Source: a virus. From it: DNA of 20,493 nucleotides. Positions 7,786 through 15,955 of this stretch are shown one piece after another. Location of the stretch: positions 1-20,493 of the IMG/VR virus record IMGVR_UViG_3300001836_000039; one strand, 5' to 3'. Under the pieces are notes generated by a model. It was not told the origin of the DNA. It saw only the letters and a program-made list of their open reading frames with translations, and did no database searches. Position numbers and translations under genes: made by a program. The first letter of the stretch is position 1. Each line of letters starts with the position of its first letter.

Positions 7786-9284
7786 CAGGCCACCAGTTTT
7801 TCTGCGTCGAGCGCGGCTTGCATCCAGCCCTTCACGACGGCGGCGGAAACCGAGAACTCGAACGTGCGCCCCTGAGGCGGGACAATCCCAAGGCGACGCA
7901 TGATCCCGCGCCGGATCGTGTCGCCCTGCCGCCCGAGAGGGATGCGCCGCTCGCCCGACCACGTGGCGCCGCCGTTGTCCGACCAGCGCACCATCATCTC
8001 GGGGGTGGCGTCCTGCGTTGCCGTGCTGTTGAGCCCGACGCCAGCGACAAAATCCACGTAGAGCGTGCCGACCTGCAATCGGTTCGGGAACGAATGCACC
8101 GGAGGCGTCCGCACGGTCATGATCAGCGGCGCGTTGCCCTCAGAGGCATAGTCGAGGCTCATCGTGTAGAGCTTGCCGAGGGTGGCATCGCCCGCGATCC
8201 ACTTTGTGCCGAAATTGGAAACCACCGAGCATCGCCAGCGGCTTTTGCCGTAGCTCTGCCGCTCGCTCCAGGTGTTGGTGGTCCGGTTCCAACACCACGT
8301 CCAATCCGGCGAGCTGATCTGGTAGAAACTGTGCCCGCGCGCCGCCCATGACGTAGACGTGATTTGATCCGGCACGGCAGACGCAATGTCACGCTCTACC
8401 GCATGTGTCGAGATGCGCTGCCCATCGTAGCCCGCCATTAGCCGCACGGTTCCATCGTGCGCAATCCATGCAAGCGTGCGCTCCACCTTCGCGACGCTAC
8501 CGGCGGCGAGGCATCCAAGCTCGGCGATGGCCACGCGGCCATCCTTAAACGGAAAATCGACGTTGCCAGTGTCTTTCCACCATTCCGTCGATCGCGAGCC
8601 GAACAGCACCACCTCGCCCTCGCGCGTCTCGGCGCGCACGATCTCATCCGGGTTGCTGTCCGCCGTGCCGAAATCGAGCGGATCGATCGTTGTAAAATCA
8701 TCGATACCGGTCGTGAACCACCGCCCGTTGCTCACTGGAATGATGCCATACCCGTCAAGCACGGTAAGCGACGATCCCGGCGGCAGGGTCCAGGCGCTGG
8801 ACGCCGCCCCTAATGACGGGTCCGTTAGCGTGGGGTCCGGGTCCGTTAGCGTGGGGTCCGTTAGCGTGCTCGTGCTCGTCGCGCCTGTCACCAATTGAAG
8901 CGTATTGGCACCCGTGTCGATTACGTAAAAAAGGCCCGAAGACAAAATGCCAATTTGCGGGACAGCGCGCCGATTCCGCGCCATGTAGACCGGCCCATCT
9001 GTCGGAATGCCGCCAATCGTCGTCACGCCGCCGCCCGCGTCCACCCGATACACCTGCCGGCCCGACACGACGTAGAGATAGGCACCGACCTCGATCATCC
9101 CGCGCACACCAGCGCTCGCCAGCGTCGCAAAGTTGGCAAGCCCATCGTGCGCCACGATCAAATTCGGCGTTTTCGCCTGGTCTCCACTCTGCTCCACGTA
9201 GCAGTTGATGTGCCGAGCCGCGCCCGCAACATCAAACCGCGCCCTGTTGCTGCCGGTGCCGAGGGAAATGGGGACGACCGTCAC
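7785..9284 (-). CDS. Packaged-DNA stabilisation / tail-hub protein, P22 gp10-like
   Basis: The product has 499 residues (P22 gp10 has 472). The GTG start overlaps the upstream stop (GTGA). The N-terminus (VPISLGTGSNRARFD, then INCYVEQ), followed by beta-propeller-like repeats such as YLYVVSGRQVYRVD, WFTTGIDDFTTIDPLDFG and VVLFGSRSTEWWKDTG, matches the P22 stabilisation-protein family. That family closes the portal after packaging and bridges to the tail. The SRSTEWW motif at about 230 is characteristic. A short TLTDP-repeat insert lies at residues about 140-156. The gene directly follows the gp4-like gene, as in P22. Confidence 0.9.
   Translation of the reverse strand: MTVVPISLGTGSNRARFDVAGAARHINCYVEQSGDQAKTPNLIVAHDGLANFATLASAGVRGMIEVGAYLYVVSGRQVYRVDAGGGVTTIGGIPTDGPVYMARNRRAVPQIGILSSGLFYVIDTGANTLQLVTGATSTSTLTDPTLTDPDPTLTDPSLGAASSAWTLPPGSSLTVLDGYGIIPVSNGRWFTTGIDDFTTIDPLDFGTADSNPDEIVRAETREGEVVLFGSRSTEWWKDTGNVDFPFKDGRVAIAELGCLAAGSVAKVERTLAWIAHDGTVRLMAGYDGQRISTHAVERDIASAVPDQITSTSWAARGHSFYQISSPDWTWCWNRTTNTWSERQSYGKSRWRCSVVSNFGTKWIAGDATLGKLYTMSLDYASEGNAPLIMTVRTPPVHSFPNRLQVGTLYVDFVAGVGLNSTATQDATPEMMVRWSDNGGATWSGERRIPLGRQGDTIRRGIMRRLGIVPPQGRTFEFSVSAAVVKGWMQAALDAEKLVA
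8819..8868 (-). repeat. Three imperfectly spaced copies of a 14-bp unit inside the gp10-like gene
   Basis: The plus-strand unit ggtccgttagcgtg occurs at 8819-8832, 8840-8853 and 8855-8868. The offsets are 21 and 15 bp, both multiples of three, so the frame is kept. It encodes the low-complexity string TLTDPTLTDPDPTLTDPS, which interrupts the propeller-like protein between two beta segments. It is probably a recent slippage expansion in a surface loop. Confidence 0.92.
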
Positions 9285-9874
9285 TGTATCTGATCGATCT
9301 GATAGGGCCAGATTTGCGAGGGCATGCGCGTCAAGCCGTAGTCGACGGCGACCGGGCGGATCGGCATGAAGGCAGCTATGAGCGCGGTCATTCCGTCGCT
9401 CGCGCGCTTTGCCGTCAGCGGGCCAGGATCGACGTTGAACGACGCGGCCATGTTCATGGCGAGCATGGCGATGACGCCCGACCTGAACTCGAGCCCAAGC
9501 GGGAACTCGTCATCGATCGCAAGTTCCACCATCGGGTAGGCTGTCCAGTAGGACGACCAGTTCGGCGACGTGCCGGGCCGGTCGTATTCGCTGGACGTGT
9601 GCAGCGTCGAACAGACGTAGACGCTGCCGGAGCGCAGCACGCCATCGTTGACAGCGTACTGTGTGAGCGTCGCCCAATCGCCGCGCCAGTTGATGCCCGC
9701 GGGAAGCGTCCCGAGCAGCGGCGGAATGAACATGCCCTGCGTAAGCCACCGCGCGGCCATCTCGTTGAGCCCGGCGAGGGTGTCGCTGATGGCCTCCGCC
9801 GAAGGGGTTTCCCCCTCCGCCGTGAACATCAGTTCCTTCAGAGCCCGAGTGCAGATGTCGCGCGCGGTGGCCAT
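9281..9874 (-). CDS. Tail accessory / head-completion protein, P22 gp4-like, with carbohydrate-binding-like insert
   Basis: The product has 197 residues (P22 gp4 has about 166). ATG 9874, two bases after the coat stop, gives MATARDICTRALKEL, the typical N-terminus of the gp4 family. The later part, with LEFRSGVIAMLAMNMAASF, also fits the family. P22 gp4 binds the portal ring after packaging and is needed for tail assembly. Residues about 61-112 are an insert with aromatic spacing W63, W67, Y73, Y86, C88, H92, W106 and W110, plus the strings SVYVCSTLHTS and TSPNWSSYW. This resembles a CBM5/12-type chitin-binding module and accounts for the extra length. The gp4 call is strong; the binding function of the insert is inference. 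Confidence 0.85.
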   Translation of the reverse strand: MATARDICTRALKELMFTAEGETPSAEAISDTLAGLNEMAARWLTQGMFIPPLLGTLPAGINWRGDWATLTQYAVNDGVLRSGSVYVCSTLHTSSEYDRPGTSPNWSSYWTAYPMVELAIDDEFPLGLEFRSGVIAMLAMNMAASFNVDPGPLTAKRASDGMTALIAAFMPIRPVAVDYGLTRMPSQIWPYQIDQIQ

Positions 9875-9876
9875 GA

Positions 9877-11136
9877 TTACGAGCCCGACACGCGCACGCC
9901 GAGGCGCGGATCGATGACCTTCCGGCCATAGAGCAGATCGAGGCGCCATTTCGAAATGTCGTTGGTACCGTCGTAGATCGGGATCACGCGAACCGACAGG
10001 CCCTTGTAGCTCTCGCGGTGTCCGCCGTAGGCCGCCGCCGGCATCTCCATCGGCACCACGGCCAACGCCATCGCGTTCTTGTGGTACATCAGGTTTTGCG
10101 GGTAGCCGGTCGAGGCCGTGCCGTTGATGACGATGCCGGCGTTGTCGGCAGGGGCCACGTTGACGGTCTGGTGCGGGCCGCTGGTGATGATCGGCGGCGA
10201 GATCGTCAGCGTCAGGTTGCCCGAGCCGTCAGACGAGCCGTCCGCGGTGATGACGAACTGCGCATCCTGATCCGTCACCGCCTTCGTTTTCGGGTTGACG
10301 AATTTCACCTTCGCGCCCGACGAGCCAGCCGCGTAGATCGTGAACACATCGCCTTCCTTGACGCGGGAGGCAGCCGCAGCCGTCCAGCCGTCGGTGATCA
10401 GCGATTGCGTCCAGGAGTTCTTCGCCGTGTCGTACGTGACGTTCTGCGCACCACCGTTGACCAGCGGCGTGCCGCCGAGCGGGCCGACCGTGTGCGTAGG
10501 TACGACCTGGCTCATGCGGGTCTCGACGCCGCCGATCTTGCCGAGCGAGCCTTCACGGTAGGCGCCCTTGGCCGCGTCCTGGATGTAGAGCGCGGTTTGA
10601 GACCCGAGCAGACCCCAGTGATCGGCCGGCGACAGAGCGGCGTTGCGGCCATCCATCGGCATGGCCATGGTATCCATGCGCTGCGGACCAAGCGCAAAGT
10701 CGGCGAAACTGTTTATGGTCTGGCCCGGCGTGCCTACCCAATGATAGAGCCGCTTGTACATGGTCGAGAACACGTCGTTCGCCATGTAGTTGATGATGCT
10801 GCTCATCGCAGGCTTCATCACGCGTTCGGACAGGTCCGTTATCTTCAACGTCAGGTCCGAGCTGGTGAACTGGAAGTCGACGCCGACCTGTTGGTCGATC
10901 GTCAGCGTGGTCTTGCCCTCGATCACGTCCTGCGCCGACAGCGTGGCGCCGGTGCGCACCGTGAAATCGGCCGGGCGACGGATGCTGATCGTATCGCCGA
11001 CCTTGTAGCCGTTGACGGTGTTCGAGAACTCGTCTTCGTAGGCTCGATGGACCGTCTTCAGTACGCCAAGTTCGTTTTCGAGGATCGCCAGTGCGGTCCT
11101 GGCGACCACATCTGCGGTAAGTGTCGTGTTGCTCAT
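9877..11136 (-). CDS. Major capsid protein, P22 coat (gp5) family
   Basis: The product has 419 residues (P22 coat has 430). It begins MSNTTLTADVVARTALAILEN, and YKVGDTISIRRPADFTVR followed by DLTLKITDLSERVMKPAM is diagnostic of the P22 coat family (HK97 fold). Residues about 220-330 (WTAAAASRVKEGDVFTIY, then beta-rich segments and LTISPPII) correspond to the inserted domain on the coat surface that stabilises P22 coat. The ATG is preceded by GAGAGATC. The gene lies 24 bp downstream of the scaffold gene, in the order portal, scaffold, coat. It forms the icosahedral shell. Confidence 0.95.
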   Translation of the reverse strand: MSNTTLTADVVARTALAILENELGVLKTVHRAYEDEFSNTVNGYKVGDTISIRRPADFTVRTGATLSAQDVIEGKTTLTIDQQVGVDFQFTSSDLTLKITDLSERVMKPAMSSIINYMANDVFSTMYKRLYHWVGTPGQTINSFADFALGPQRMDTMAMPMDGRNAALSPADHWGLLGSQTALYIQDAAKGAYREGSLGKIGGVETRMSQVVPTHTVGPLGGTPLVNGGAQNVTYDTAKNSWTQSLITDGWTAAAASRVKEGDVFTIYAAGSSGAKVKFVNPKTKAVTDQDAQFVITADGSSDGSGNLTLTISPPIITSGPHQTVNVAPADNAGIVINGTASTGYPQNLMYHKNAMALAVVPMEMPAAAYGGHRESYKGLSVRVIPIYDGTNDISKWRLDLLYGRKVIDPRLGVRVSGS

Positions 11137-11160
11137 GATCTCTCAGCTTTCGGGATGGGC

Positions 11161-12015
11161 TTAGCTCTTGCCGTACCCCAACATTCCCGCGATCTCGGCG
11201 ACGCTCGCGCTCTGCAGCGTCGGGGCTGCAGGGGCGGACGACGCTCCAATCATGGGGACGGGCGGGGGTGCGGCGCTGGTCCGGCGCGGCTGGACGGAAC
11301 CAATGCGTTGCTCGATGCGAGCAAGCTCGGCGCCCTGTTTCGCGGCCGGCATTCGCGCGAGGCGATGCGCCTGCTCCGGGTTCTTGGCCAGGAAGTAGGC
11401 GAGTTCTGCGGCTTTCGTGCTTTCTGCGAGCACTTCGGCAGCTTCCGACGACAGCGGTAGGTTGGCGAAATCCCGCAACGCTTGATCAATGTCGGGGATG
11501 CGCTCGCGGGCCTCGTCAACCTTGGCTTCGAACACCGCGGCTCGCGTCTCGGCAATGCGTTGTTCGGCCTGCCGGGCTCGATCTGCGGTTTCCTCGGCCC
11601 TCTCGACGCCGATCACGCGGCGAAGCCGTTCGGCCTCTTGCGCGCCGTAGTCGTTGGGGTCGATCTCGCGGGGTTGAAGACGTTCGCGGAGCTGATTGAA
11701 CCTCGCTATCGCATCATCCCGCTCGCGCTGCGCCTGGTACTTCTGGGCAGTCAGCTCATCAATGCGAGCTCGAGCGGATTTCCTCTTCGCGGTCTCAGGC
11801 TTTTCGTCTTGAGCGGCATCCTGATCGCCGGGGTCTGTTTCGCCATCCTTGGGCGGCTCTTTTGCCGCTTCGGCCGGAGGCGGGGCCGGGGTATTCGACT
11901 CGGGAACGTTCAGTGCTTTCGGCGCCGGCACGGTGGCCGGGTCGAGGATATTCGCAGGCGTTACAGGTACGGGAACGGGTGCAGCGACCGGGGTCGCCGT
12001 GGCAGTGTCAGTCAT
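11161..12015 (-). CDS. Scaffolding protein
   Basis: The product has 284 residues (P22 gp8 has 303). It lies between portal and coat, the invariant place of the scaffold in this phage group. The N-terminus is a disordered proline/alanine/threonine region (TPVAAPVPVPVTPANILDPA). Residues about 75-175 form a highly charged helical region (KRKSARARIDELTAQKYQAQ, then RQAEQRIAETRAAVFEAKVD). A proline-rich patch near 255 precedes a short C-terminal helix, which could be the coat-binding segment as in gp8. The protein would guide procapsid assembly and then exit. Scaffolds diverge strongly, so the call rests on order, size and composition. Confidence 0.85.
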   Translation of the reverse strand: MTDTATATPVAAPVPVPVTPANILDPATVPAPKALNVPESNTPAPPPAEAAKEPPKDGETDPGDQDAAQDEKPETAKRKSARARIDELTAQKYQAQRERDDAIARFNQLRERLQPREIDPNDYGAQEAERLRRVIGVERAEETADRARQAEQRIAETRAAVFEAKVDEARERIPDIDQALRDFANLPLSSEAAEVLAESTKAAELAYFLAKNPEQAHRLARMPAAKQGAELARIEQRIGSVQPRRTSAAPPPVPMIGASSAPAAPTLQSASVAEIAGMLGYGKS

Positions 12016-12098
12016 GTGAGTGGCTACCTTTTTAGGGCGCGGCGAACCGCGAGGTCGTGCTAAACTCGTGGGCTACTGCTTCGGAAAATGGGGCGACG

Positions 12099-12308
12099 AT
12101 GCCTGACACCATCACGTGGTTTGGAAAGTCGATCGACGATATGACAGCGGACGAATTGCGCGTTGTGGTTCGCGAATTGGCCGACAGCGACCGAAGGTTC
12201 GCAGCGACGCTGCGCGCACAACAGTCGATCTTCGAGGCGGCGATATCTTTGCCAACCATTCCTACCGTTCGAATCAGGCGCCCCAAGGATTTCATCCCGC
12301 GGGGATAG
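12099..12308 (+). CDS. Small plus-strand protein between portal and scaffold genes
   Basis: This is the only supported gene on the plus strand. The product has 69 residues from ATG 12099 (MPDTITWFGKSIDDMTADEL). An in-frame GTG at 12057 would add 14 residues. Residues 7-48 look like a genuine short globular or helical protein, with a DDMTADELRVVVRELADSD helix and an arginine/lysine/proline tail. Small phage proteins with an 'iTWFGK..ddMt.deL' style opening occur, but I cannot name a family. It fills the gap between the portal and scaffold genes, and its last 17 bases overlap the portal end in convergent orientation. A TGcTAAACT string at 12058-12066 could be an extended -10 element. It may be an independently expressed moron gene. 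Confidence 0.6.
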   Translation: MPDTITWFGKSIDDMTADELRVVVRELADSDRRFAATLRAQQSIFEAAISLPTIPTVRIRRPKDFIPRG

Positions 12309-14388
12309 CCATCGGCTCGCCGGGCGGGGCCATCGGCGGCATGTTGTCGGCGTCGAAATCGCCCGGCCCGCCCATCTGATCGGCGTCGGGCTCGGGATGC
12401 GGTGGCATCGCTCCAGGCGGCATGCCCGGCGGGCCTTGCGGCTGCGGTGACGGCATCAGCACGCCCTCGGGCGGCGGCAGCACCGGCTCGGGCATCACCA
12501 TTCCAGCCGCTTCCTGGCGCGTCTTCTGAGCATCCGCATAGGCTTTCGCGGCTTGGGCGTCCCGGAGCACGATTTCCGAGCGCAAAACCGGGTCTTCCAA
12601 CGGATTTGGCGGGGGAGGTGGCGGTGGCGAGTTCGGGTCTTCCGGGTCGTGCAGGAGTTGCGGCGGCATCGCCTGCTTGAACCGCTTCGCCATTTCGTCG
12701 GCGCCGGGCCAATCCATGTTCTTGATCAGCAGATCGCGCACCATCGGCAGCGCTTGCGGATCCGCCTTGAGGTACTGAACCATCATGTCGGCCGCTTCCA
12801 TGCGCTTGGTCGCGTAGCTGGCGCCGATCGTTGCGCGCACGTCGAAGCGTCCGGCCGATAGATCGTTGATCGTGATCGGAACTCCATCCGGTCCCATCAC
12901 GGAATGATTTATCCGGTGGTGTTCCTCGCTGTCGTCCTCGCCCATGATCCGCACGACGCGCTCGGTGTCGTAGATCTGCGGAATCATCTCGATCAGGATG
13001 CGCCCGGCGTGCCACATCGAGCGTTCGAGGTTGTCGGAGAAGTGATAGTTCGCCGTGTCGCCCTGATGCTCGCGGTTGCGAATGGCGATGCCGGAAGTTT
13101 CATTCGAGCGGGCGCCGAGCGAACTGTCATAGATGCCCGTCGTCGCCTTCATGTCGCCGTCGGCTAGCTCGGCTTCCTTCACAAAGGCGGGCGCCATGGC
13201 CGGCGGGGCAATGCGATTGGGCGCCGGAACGTCCTTTTGCGAGTCGTAAGGCAGATATGGGTAGTTGGTGCGGTTGATAGAATCCCAGATGTGTTTGAAC
13301 GGCGCGATCGACTTCGCGTCCACGAGCCACGGCGCCTTGGGCTGCAGCGCAAGCGTCTCGGCCGCTGCCGTCCGGTTGTAGTTGTAGAGTTGCTGCGGGT
13401 CTCGCGCATAGCGGATCAGGCCGGCACGGACCACCGCCGTCTCGAGCGGCGTTTCCGAGCCGATAACCGGGATGATCGGAATCCACTTCGACGGCCACTT
13501 GTGCGGGCCTGAGAGCACCGATCGGCCGCTGATGATGTACTGCTCCACCTCATAGCTATCGACTTGCCGCGTGCGCGTGATCCCGATCAGCGGCCACATC
13601 TCGCGCTTGATCTTCGACAGGTCGACCGTCTGCCCGTCCCGCGTCTGCCCGATCATCTTCTTGACCGGCTTGCGCACCCAATATTCCGCGATCCGCACAC
13701 CGTCTCGCGTGAGCCACGTCAGGCGGTCGCCGGTGCCGTCAGTCGGCGGGTCGATGCCGTCCAGGCTTTCGCCGGGGTACTGCTCCTTGAATGCGTCGGT
13801 CGGGATTATCTCTGTGATGAACATCCACTTCGCATCCGAGCGGTCAGGCTCGATCGCCGCCGGGTCGCAATAGACGCTCAGAGGATTGCGGACGCTCTTC
13901 AGCCGTAGTTCTAGGTTGAACGTCTCGTCATCGGTGTACTCGGTGCAGAGCCGGAACCAGCCGATGCCGCAACTCACCTGATGCTCGGCAGCGGCGCCGT
14001 AGACGTGCTTCGCGCTCGACTGATAGTGAATCTGCCGGAGCAGGCCGTTGAATATTTTTGCGAGCTTCGGGTCCGACCGGTCGTCGACCGGCGAGACCTT
14101 GATCGAAAGATCGGCCTGCCGAATGTCGTTCGTGACTTGGCGCACGAACTGCGGCAACCGATTGATAGTGAGAATGGGCCGACCTTGCGCCTGACGCTCC
14201 TTGCGGATCGACTCGGGCCACTGGTAGCCGGCGAGGAACGCGAGGTCCAACGATGCTTCGCGCCGGTTCTCGCGCTCGTACAGGTAGGCGGCATCGAGCT
14301 TCTTCCGGCAGTCCACGAGGAACTTGCCCTGCTCCGCGTCGCTCATCTTTGGCTTGGAAGCCTCGCCCGGCTGGGCGTAGTTCTCCAT
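12292..14388 (-). CDS. Portal protein, P22 gp1-like
   Basis: The product has 698 residues (P22 portal has 725). ATG 14388 is chosen because it overlaps the upstream stop as TGATG and gives MENYAQPGEASKPKMSDAEQ; a longer in-frame start at 14514 would cover the previous gene. The strings LAGYQWPESIRKERQAQGRP, LTINRLPQFVRQVTNDIRQ, NPLSVYCDPAAIEPDRSDA and later ETSGIAIRNREHQG are characteristic of the P22 portal family. The C-terminal 110 residues are proline-rich (PPPPPPPNPLEDP and several PP.PP runs) in place of a clear long helical barrel. The dodecameric ring is the DNA entry and exit channel, and docks the terminase and the gp4-like protein. Confidence 0.94.
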   Translation of the reverse strand: MENYAQPGEASKPKMSDAEQGKFLVDCRKKLDAAYLYERENRREASLDLAFLAGYQWPESIRKERQAQGRPILTINRLPQFVRQVTNDIRQADLSIKVSPVDDRSDPKLAKIFNGLLRQIHYQSSAKHVYGAAAEHQVSCGIGWFRLCTEYTDDETFNLELRLKSVRNPLSVYCDPAAIEPDRSDAKWMFITEIIPTDAFKEQYPGESLDGIDPPTDGTGDRLTWLTRDGVRIAEYWVRKPVKKMIGQTRDGQTVDLSKIKREMWPLIGITRTRQVDSYEVEQYIISGRSVLSGPHKWPSKWIPIIPVIGSETPLETAVVRAGLIRYARDPQQLYNYNRTAAAETLALQPKAPWLVDAKSIAPFKHIWDSINRTNYPYLPYDSQKDVPAPNRIAPPAMAPAFVKEAELADGDMKATTGIYDSSLGARSNETSGIAIRNREHQGDTANYHFSDNLERSMWHAGRILIEMIPQIYDTERVVRIMGEDDSEEHHRINHSVMGPDGVPITINDLSAGRFDVRATIGASYATKRMEAADMMVQYLKADPQALPMVRDLLIKNMDWPGADEMAKRFKQAMPPQLLHDPEDPNSPPPPPPPNPLEDPVLRSEIVLRDAQAAKAYADAQKTRQEAAGMVMPEPVLPPPEGVLMPSPQPQGPPGMPPGAMPPHPEPDADQMGGPGDFDADNMPPMAPPGEPMAIPAG

Positions 14389-14687
14389 CAGGTAGCCGCC
14401 ATTACGCTTTGCAGCGCCGTCAACAGTCGTTCGGCCTGCTGGATCGCCGTCTGGCGGTACAGGCGCCCTCGGCCATGCCCCGCGTAAGTAAACTCGATCC
14501 GGAATGCCGGCCAATCAGGACCTCGTCGCTCGATCACAAGCGCGGGCTGCATGCCGGGCCTGTCTTCAGCGAACAGCGCCAGCCCGTTATAATGGTGGCG
14601 TCCGATGTCGATACCGCGCATGCGAGCCCAGCGGCTCAAAATGCCGTCCAATTCATAGGGCGTTAGAACTCGATAACCCCTCTTCAT
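14388..14687 (-). CDS. Unknown 99-residue protein between large terminase and portal
   Basis: ATG 14687 overlaps the terminase stop (ATGA), and the stop overlaps the portal start (TGATG), which fixes both ends. The product begins MKRGYRVLTPYELDGILSRW and includes the strings GIDIGRHHYNGLALFA, ALVIERRGPDWPAFRIEF and a C-terminal helix QQAERLLTALQSVM. It is slightly basic and has no membrane segment. No family was recognised. The tight coupling to terminase and portal suggests a role in packaging or head assembly, but this is context only. A 136-residue version starting inside the terminase gene is less likely. Confidence 0.7.
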   Translation of the reverse strand: MKRGYRVLTPYELDGILSRWARMRGIDIGRHHYNGLALFAEDRPGMQPALVIERRGPDWPAFRIEFTYAGHGRGRLYRQTAIQQAERLLTALQSVMAAT

Positions 14688-15955
14688 CCGATCATCCACC
14701 GTTCGCCGGTCGCCGCGCCGGGGTGAGCCACTTCGCCAATCGTCCAGTTCGGCTGATCCTTGCGCACAATGCTCGGCATGAGTTCCGTGATCGCCCACAC
14801 CAGCGCGTCGCAGCGGTCAGGAGAGCCGTTGCCCTCGTAGCCACCCGCCGTCATCTGGCACATCTGGTCCTCGAGCTTGTCGAAGGTGCCAACGTGGCTG
14901 ATCCGGCCCATGGAATAGAGCGCGGCAATCGGCTCGGCCCGCACGTGCTTGCCGCGCGTGGCGACGACCTCGATCACCGGCAGGTCCGGCCGCACGTTCT
15001 TGAGCGTGTGCTTGACCATATCGCCGCCCTGGTTGCGCTCGACCACGATCGCGTCCGCGCTCCACTTGTCGAAGGTGGCGATTGCGCGCTCGGCCCATTG
15101 CCGGGGCGAGCCCTTCATGGACGTATCGTCGAGCACATATCCGCGCTGATCCTCGCCTATGCCGGCGGCCACGATGCCGTGCTCATCCGAGCCGATCTCA
15201 GCCGAAACTGCTGGGTCCACGGCGACCACGATGCGCTTCAATTCGGGCTGCTCCCGCCGACGGTTGGCGTGGATCGTCTGCCGGTCCCATATCGCGCCGA
15301 TCGCCATGGGCTCGTATTCGCCGAGCCAGATGTGTGCGTAGCGGTCGCGCTTGGCCTGCTTGTCGTGACGGCGCTCGGTTTCGAGTTCGGCCGGAAAGAA
15401 CGGGTTGGCGTCGAAGTTGACCTTCTGAATGACCGCGTTATCTGGTGGCCGAAGCCCGCGGAAGAACTGATCCACGGCGTCGAGCGCGCTCCGGGGGTTC
15501 CACGAGAACCACAACTCAGAGCCAGGCTTGCGGATCGTCGGGCGAAGGAACTCCAGCGATAGCTCCGAGAGCGTCTGCGCTTCTTCGACCCATGCCACGT
15601 CGAAGCCTTCAAGCGATTTGATCGACTCGGCCGTGTGGTCCTGCATGCCTTGGAACAGGATCACGCCGCCGCCTGGGGTAATGATGTGGTCATTCCTCGG
15701 TTTGCCGCCGAACAGGGGCCATACGCCGTGCCGTGTGATCTTGTCCTCAATCAGCCGCTTGGCTGATTCCTTGAGGGACTTTTGCACTTCGCGGACGCAC
15801 ACCGCGCGCAATCCCTTTCGGCGCACGGCAACATCGACGATTTCCTCGGCGAAAAAATGCGACTTGCCTGAGCCGCGCCCGCCATAGGCCGCCTTGTAGC
15901 GCTTCGGGTTGAGGAACGGGGCAAACGCTCTAGGCGTCTGGATTTCGAGGATCAA
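14684..15955 (-). CDS. terL: Terminase large subunit (packaging ATPase and nuclease)
   Basis: The product has 423 residues. The TTG start at 15955, inside the end of the small terminase gene, gives the expected N-terminus; no better ATG is in frame. The Walker A motif GGRGSGKS is at 25-32, the Walker B VAWVEEA at 120-126 (catalytic E124/E125), and the coupling motif FSWNPR at 150-155. The ATPase half closely resembles the phage Sf6 type (RYK.AYGGRGSGKS, SLEGFDVAWVEE, TIRKPGSELWFSWNP). The nuclease half has D247 in VAVDPA, E306 in VVERNQGGDMV and D380/D383 in SPDRCDALVWA, a pattern known from Terminase_6C and gene-transfer-agent terminases. The enzyme pumps DNA through the portal and cuts concatemers. 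Confidence 0.95.
   Translation of the reverse strand: MILEIQTPRAFAPFLNPKRYKAAYGGRGSGKSHFFAEEIVDVAVRRKGLRAVCVREVQKSLKESAKRLIEDKITRHGVWPLFGGKPRNDHIITPGGGVILFQGMQDHTAESIKSLEGFDVAWVEEAQTLSELSLEFLRPTIRKPGSELWFSWNPRSALDAVDQFFRGLRPPDNAVIQKVNFDANPFFPAELETERRHDKQAKRDRYAHIWLGEYEPMAIGAIWDRQTIHANRRREQPELKRIVVAVDPAVSAEIGSDEHGIVAAGIGEDQRGYVLDDTSMKGSPRQWAERAIATFDKWSADAIVVERNQGGDMVKHTLKNVRPDLPVIEVVATRGKHVRAEPIAALYSMGRISHVGTFDKLEDQMCQMTAGGYEGNGSPDRCDALVWAITELMPSIVRKDQPNWTIGEVAHPGAATGERWMIG

Noticed and set aside
10018-11460. A 480-codon open frame on the plus strand opposite the coat and scaffold genes.
   Set aside because: It mirrors the high-GC codon structure of the coat gene. The product is arginine/valine/histidine-rich low complexity with no domain, while the minus strand encodes a clear P22 coat protein.
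12294-12306. Small palindrome ATCCC-GCG-GGGAT at the convergent gene ends, as a possible terminator.
   Set aside because: The stem is only 5 bp, there is no T-run on either side, and the palindrome is inside both coding ends.
12032-13015. A 327-codon minus-strand frame overlapping the portal C-terminus and the gap to the scaffold.
   Set aside because: It is out of frame with the portal and extremely arginine/alanine/glycine-rich. The portal frame has family motifs up to its stop at 12292.
14504-15562. A 352-codon plus-strand frame opposite the large terminase.
   Set aside because: It is antisense to an unmistakable terminase. The composition (histidine, arginine, valine, leucine) is that of a reverse reading of GC-rich codons.
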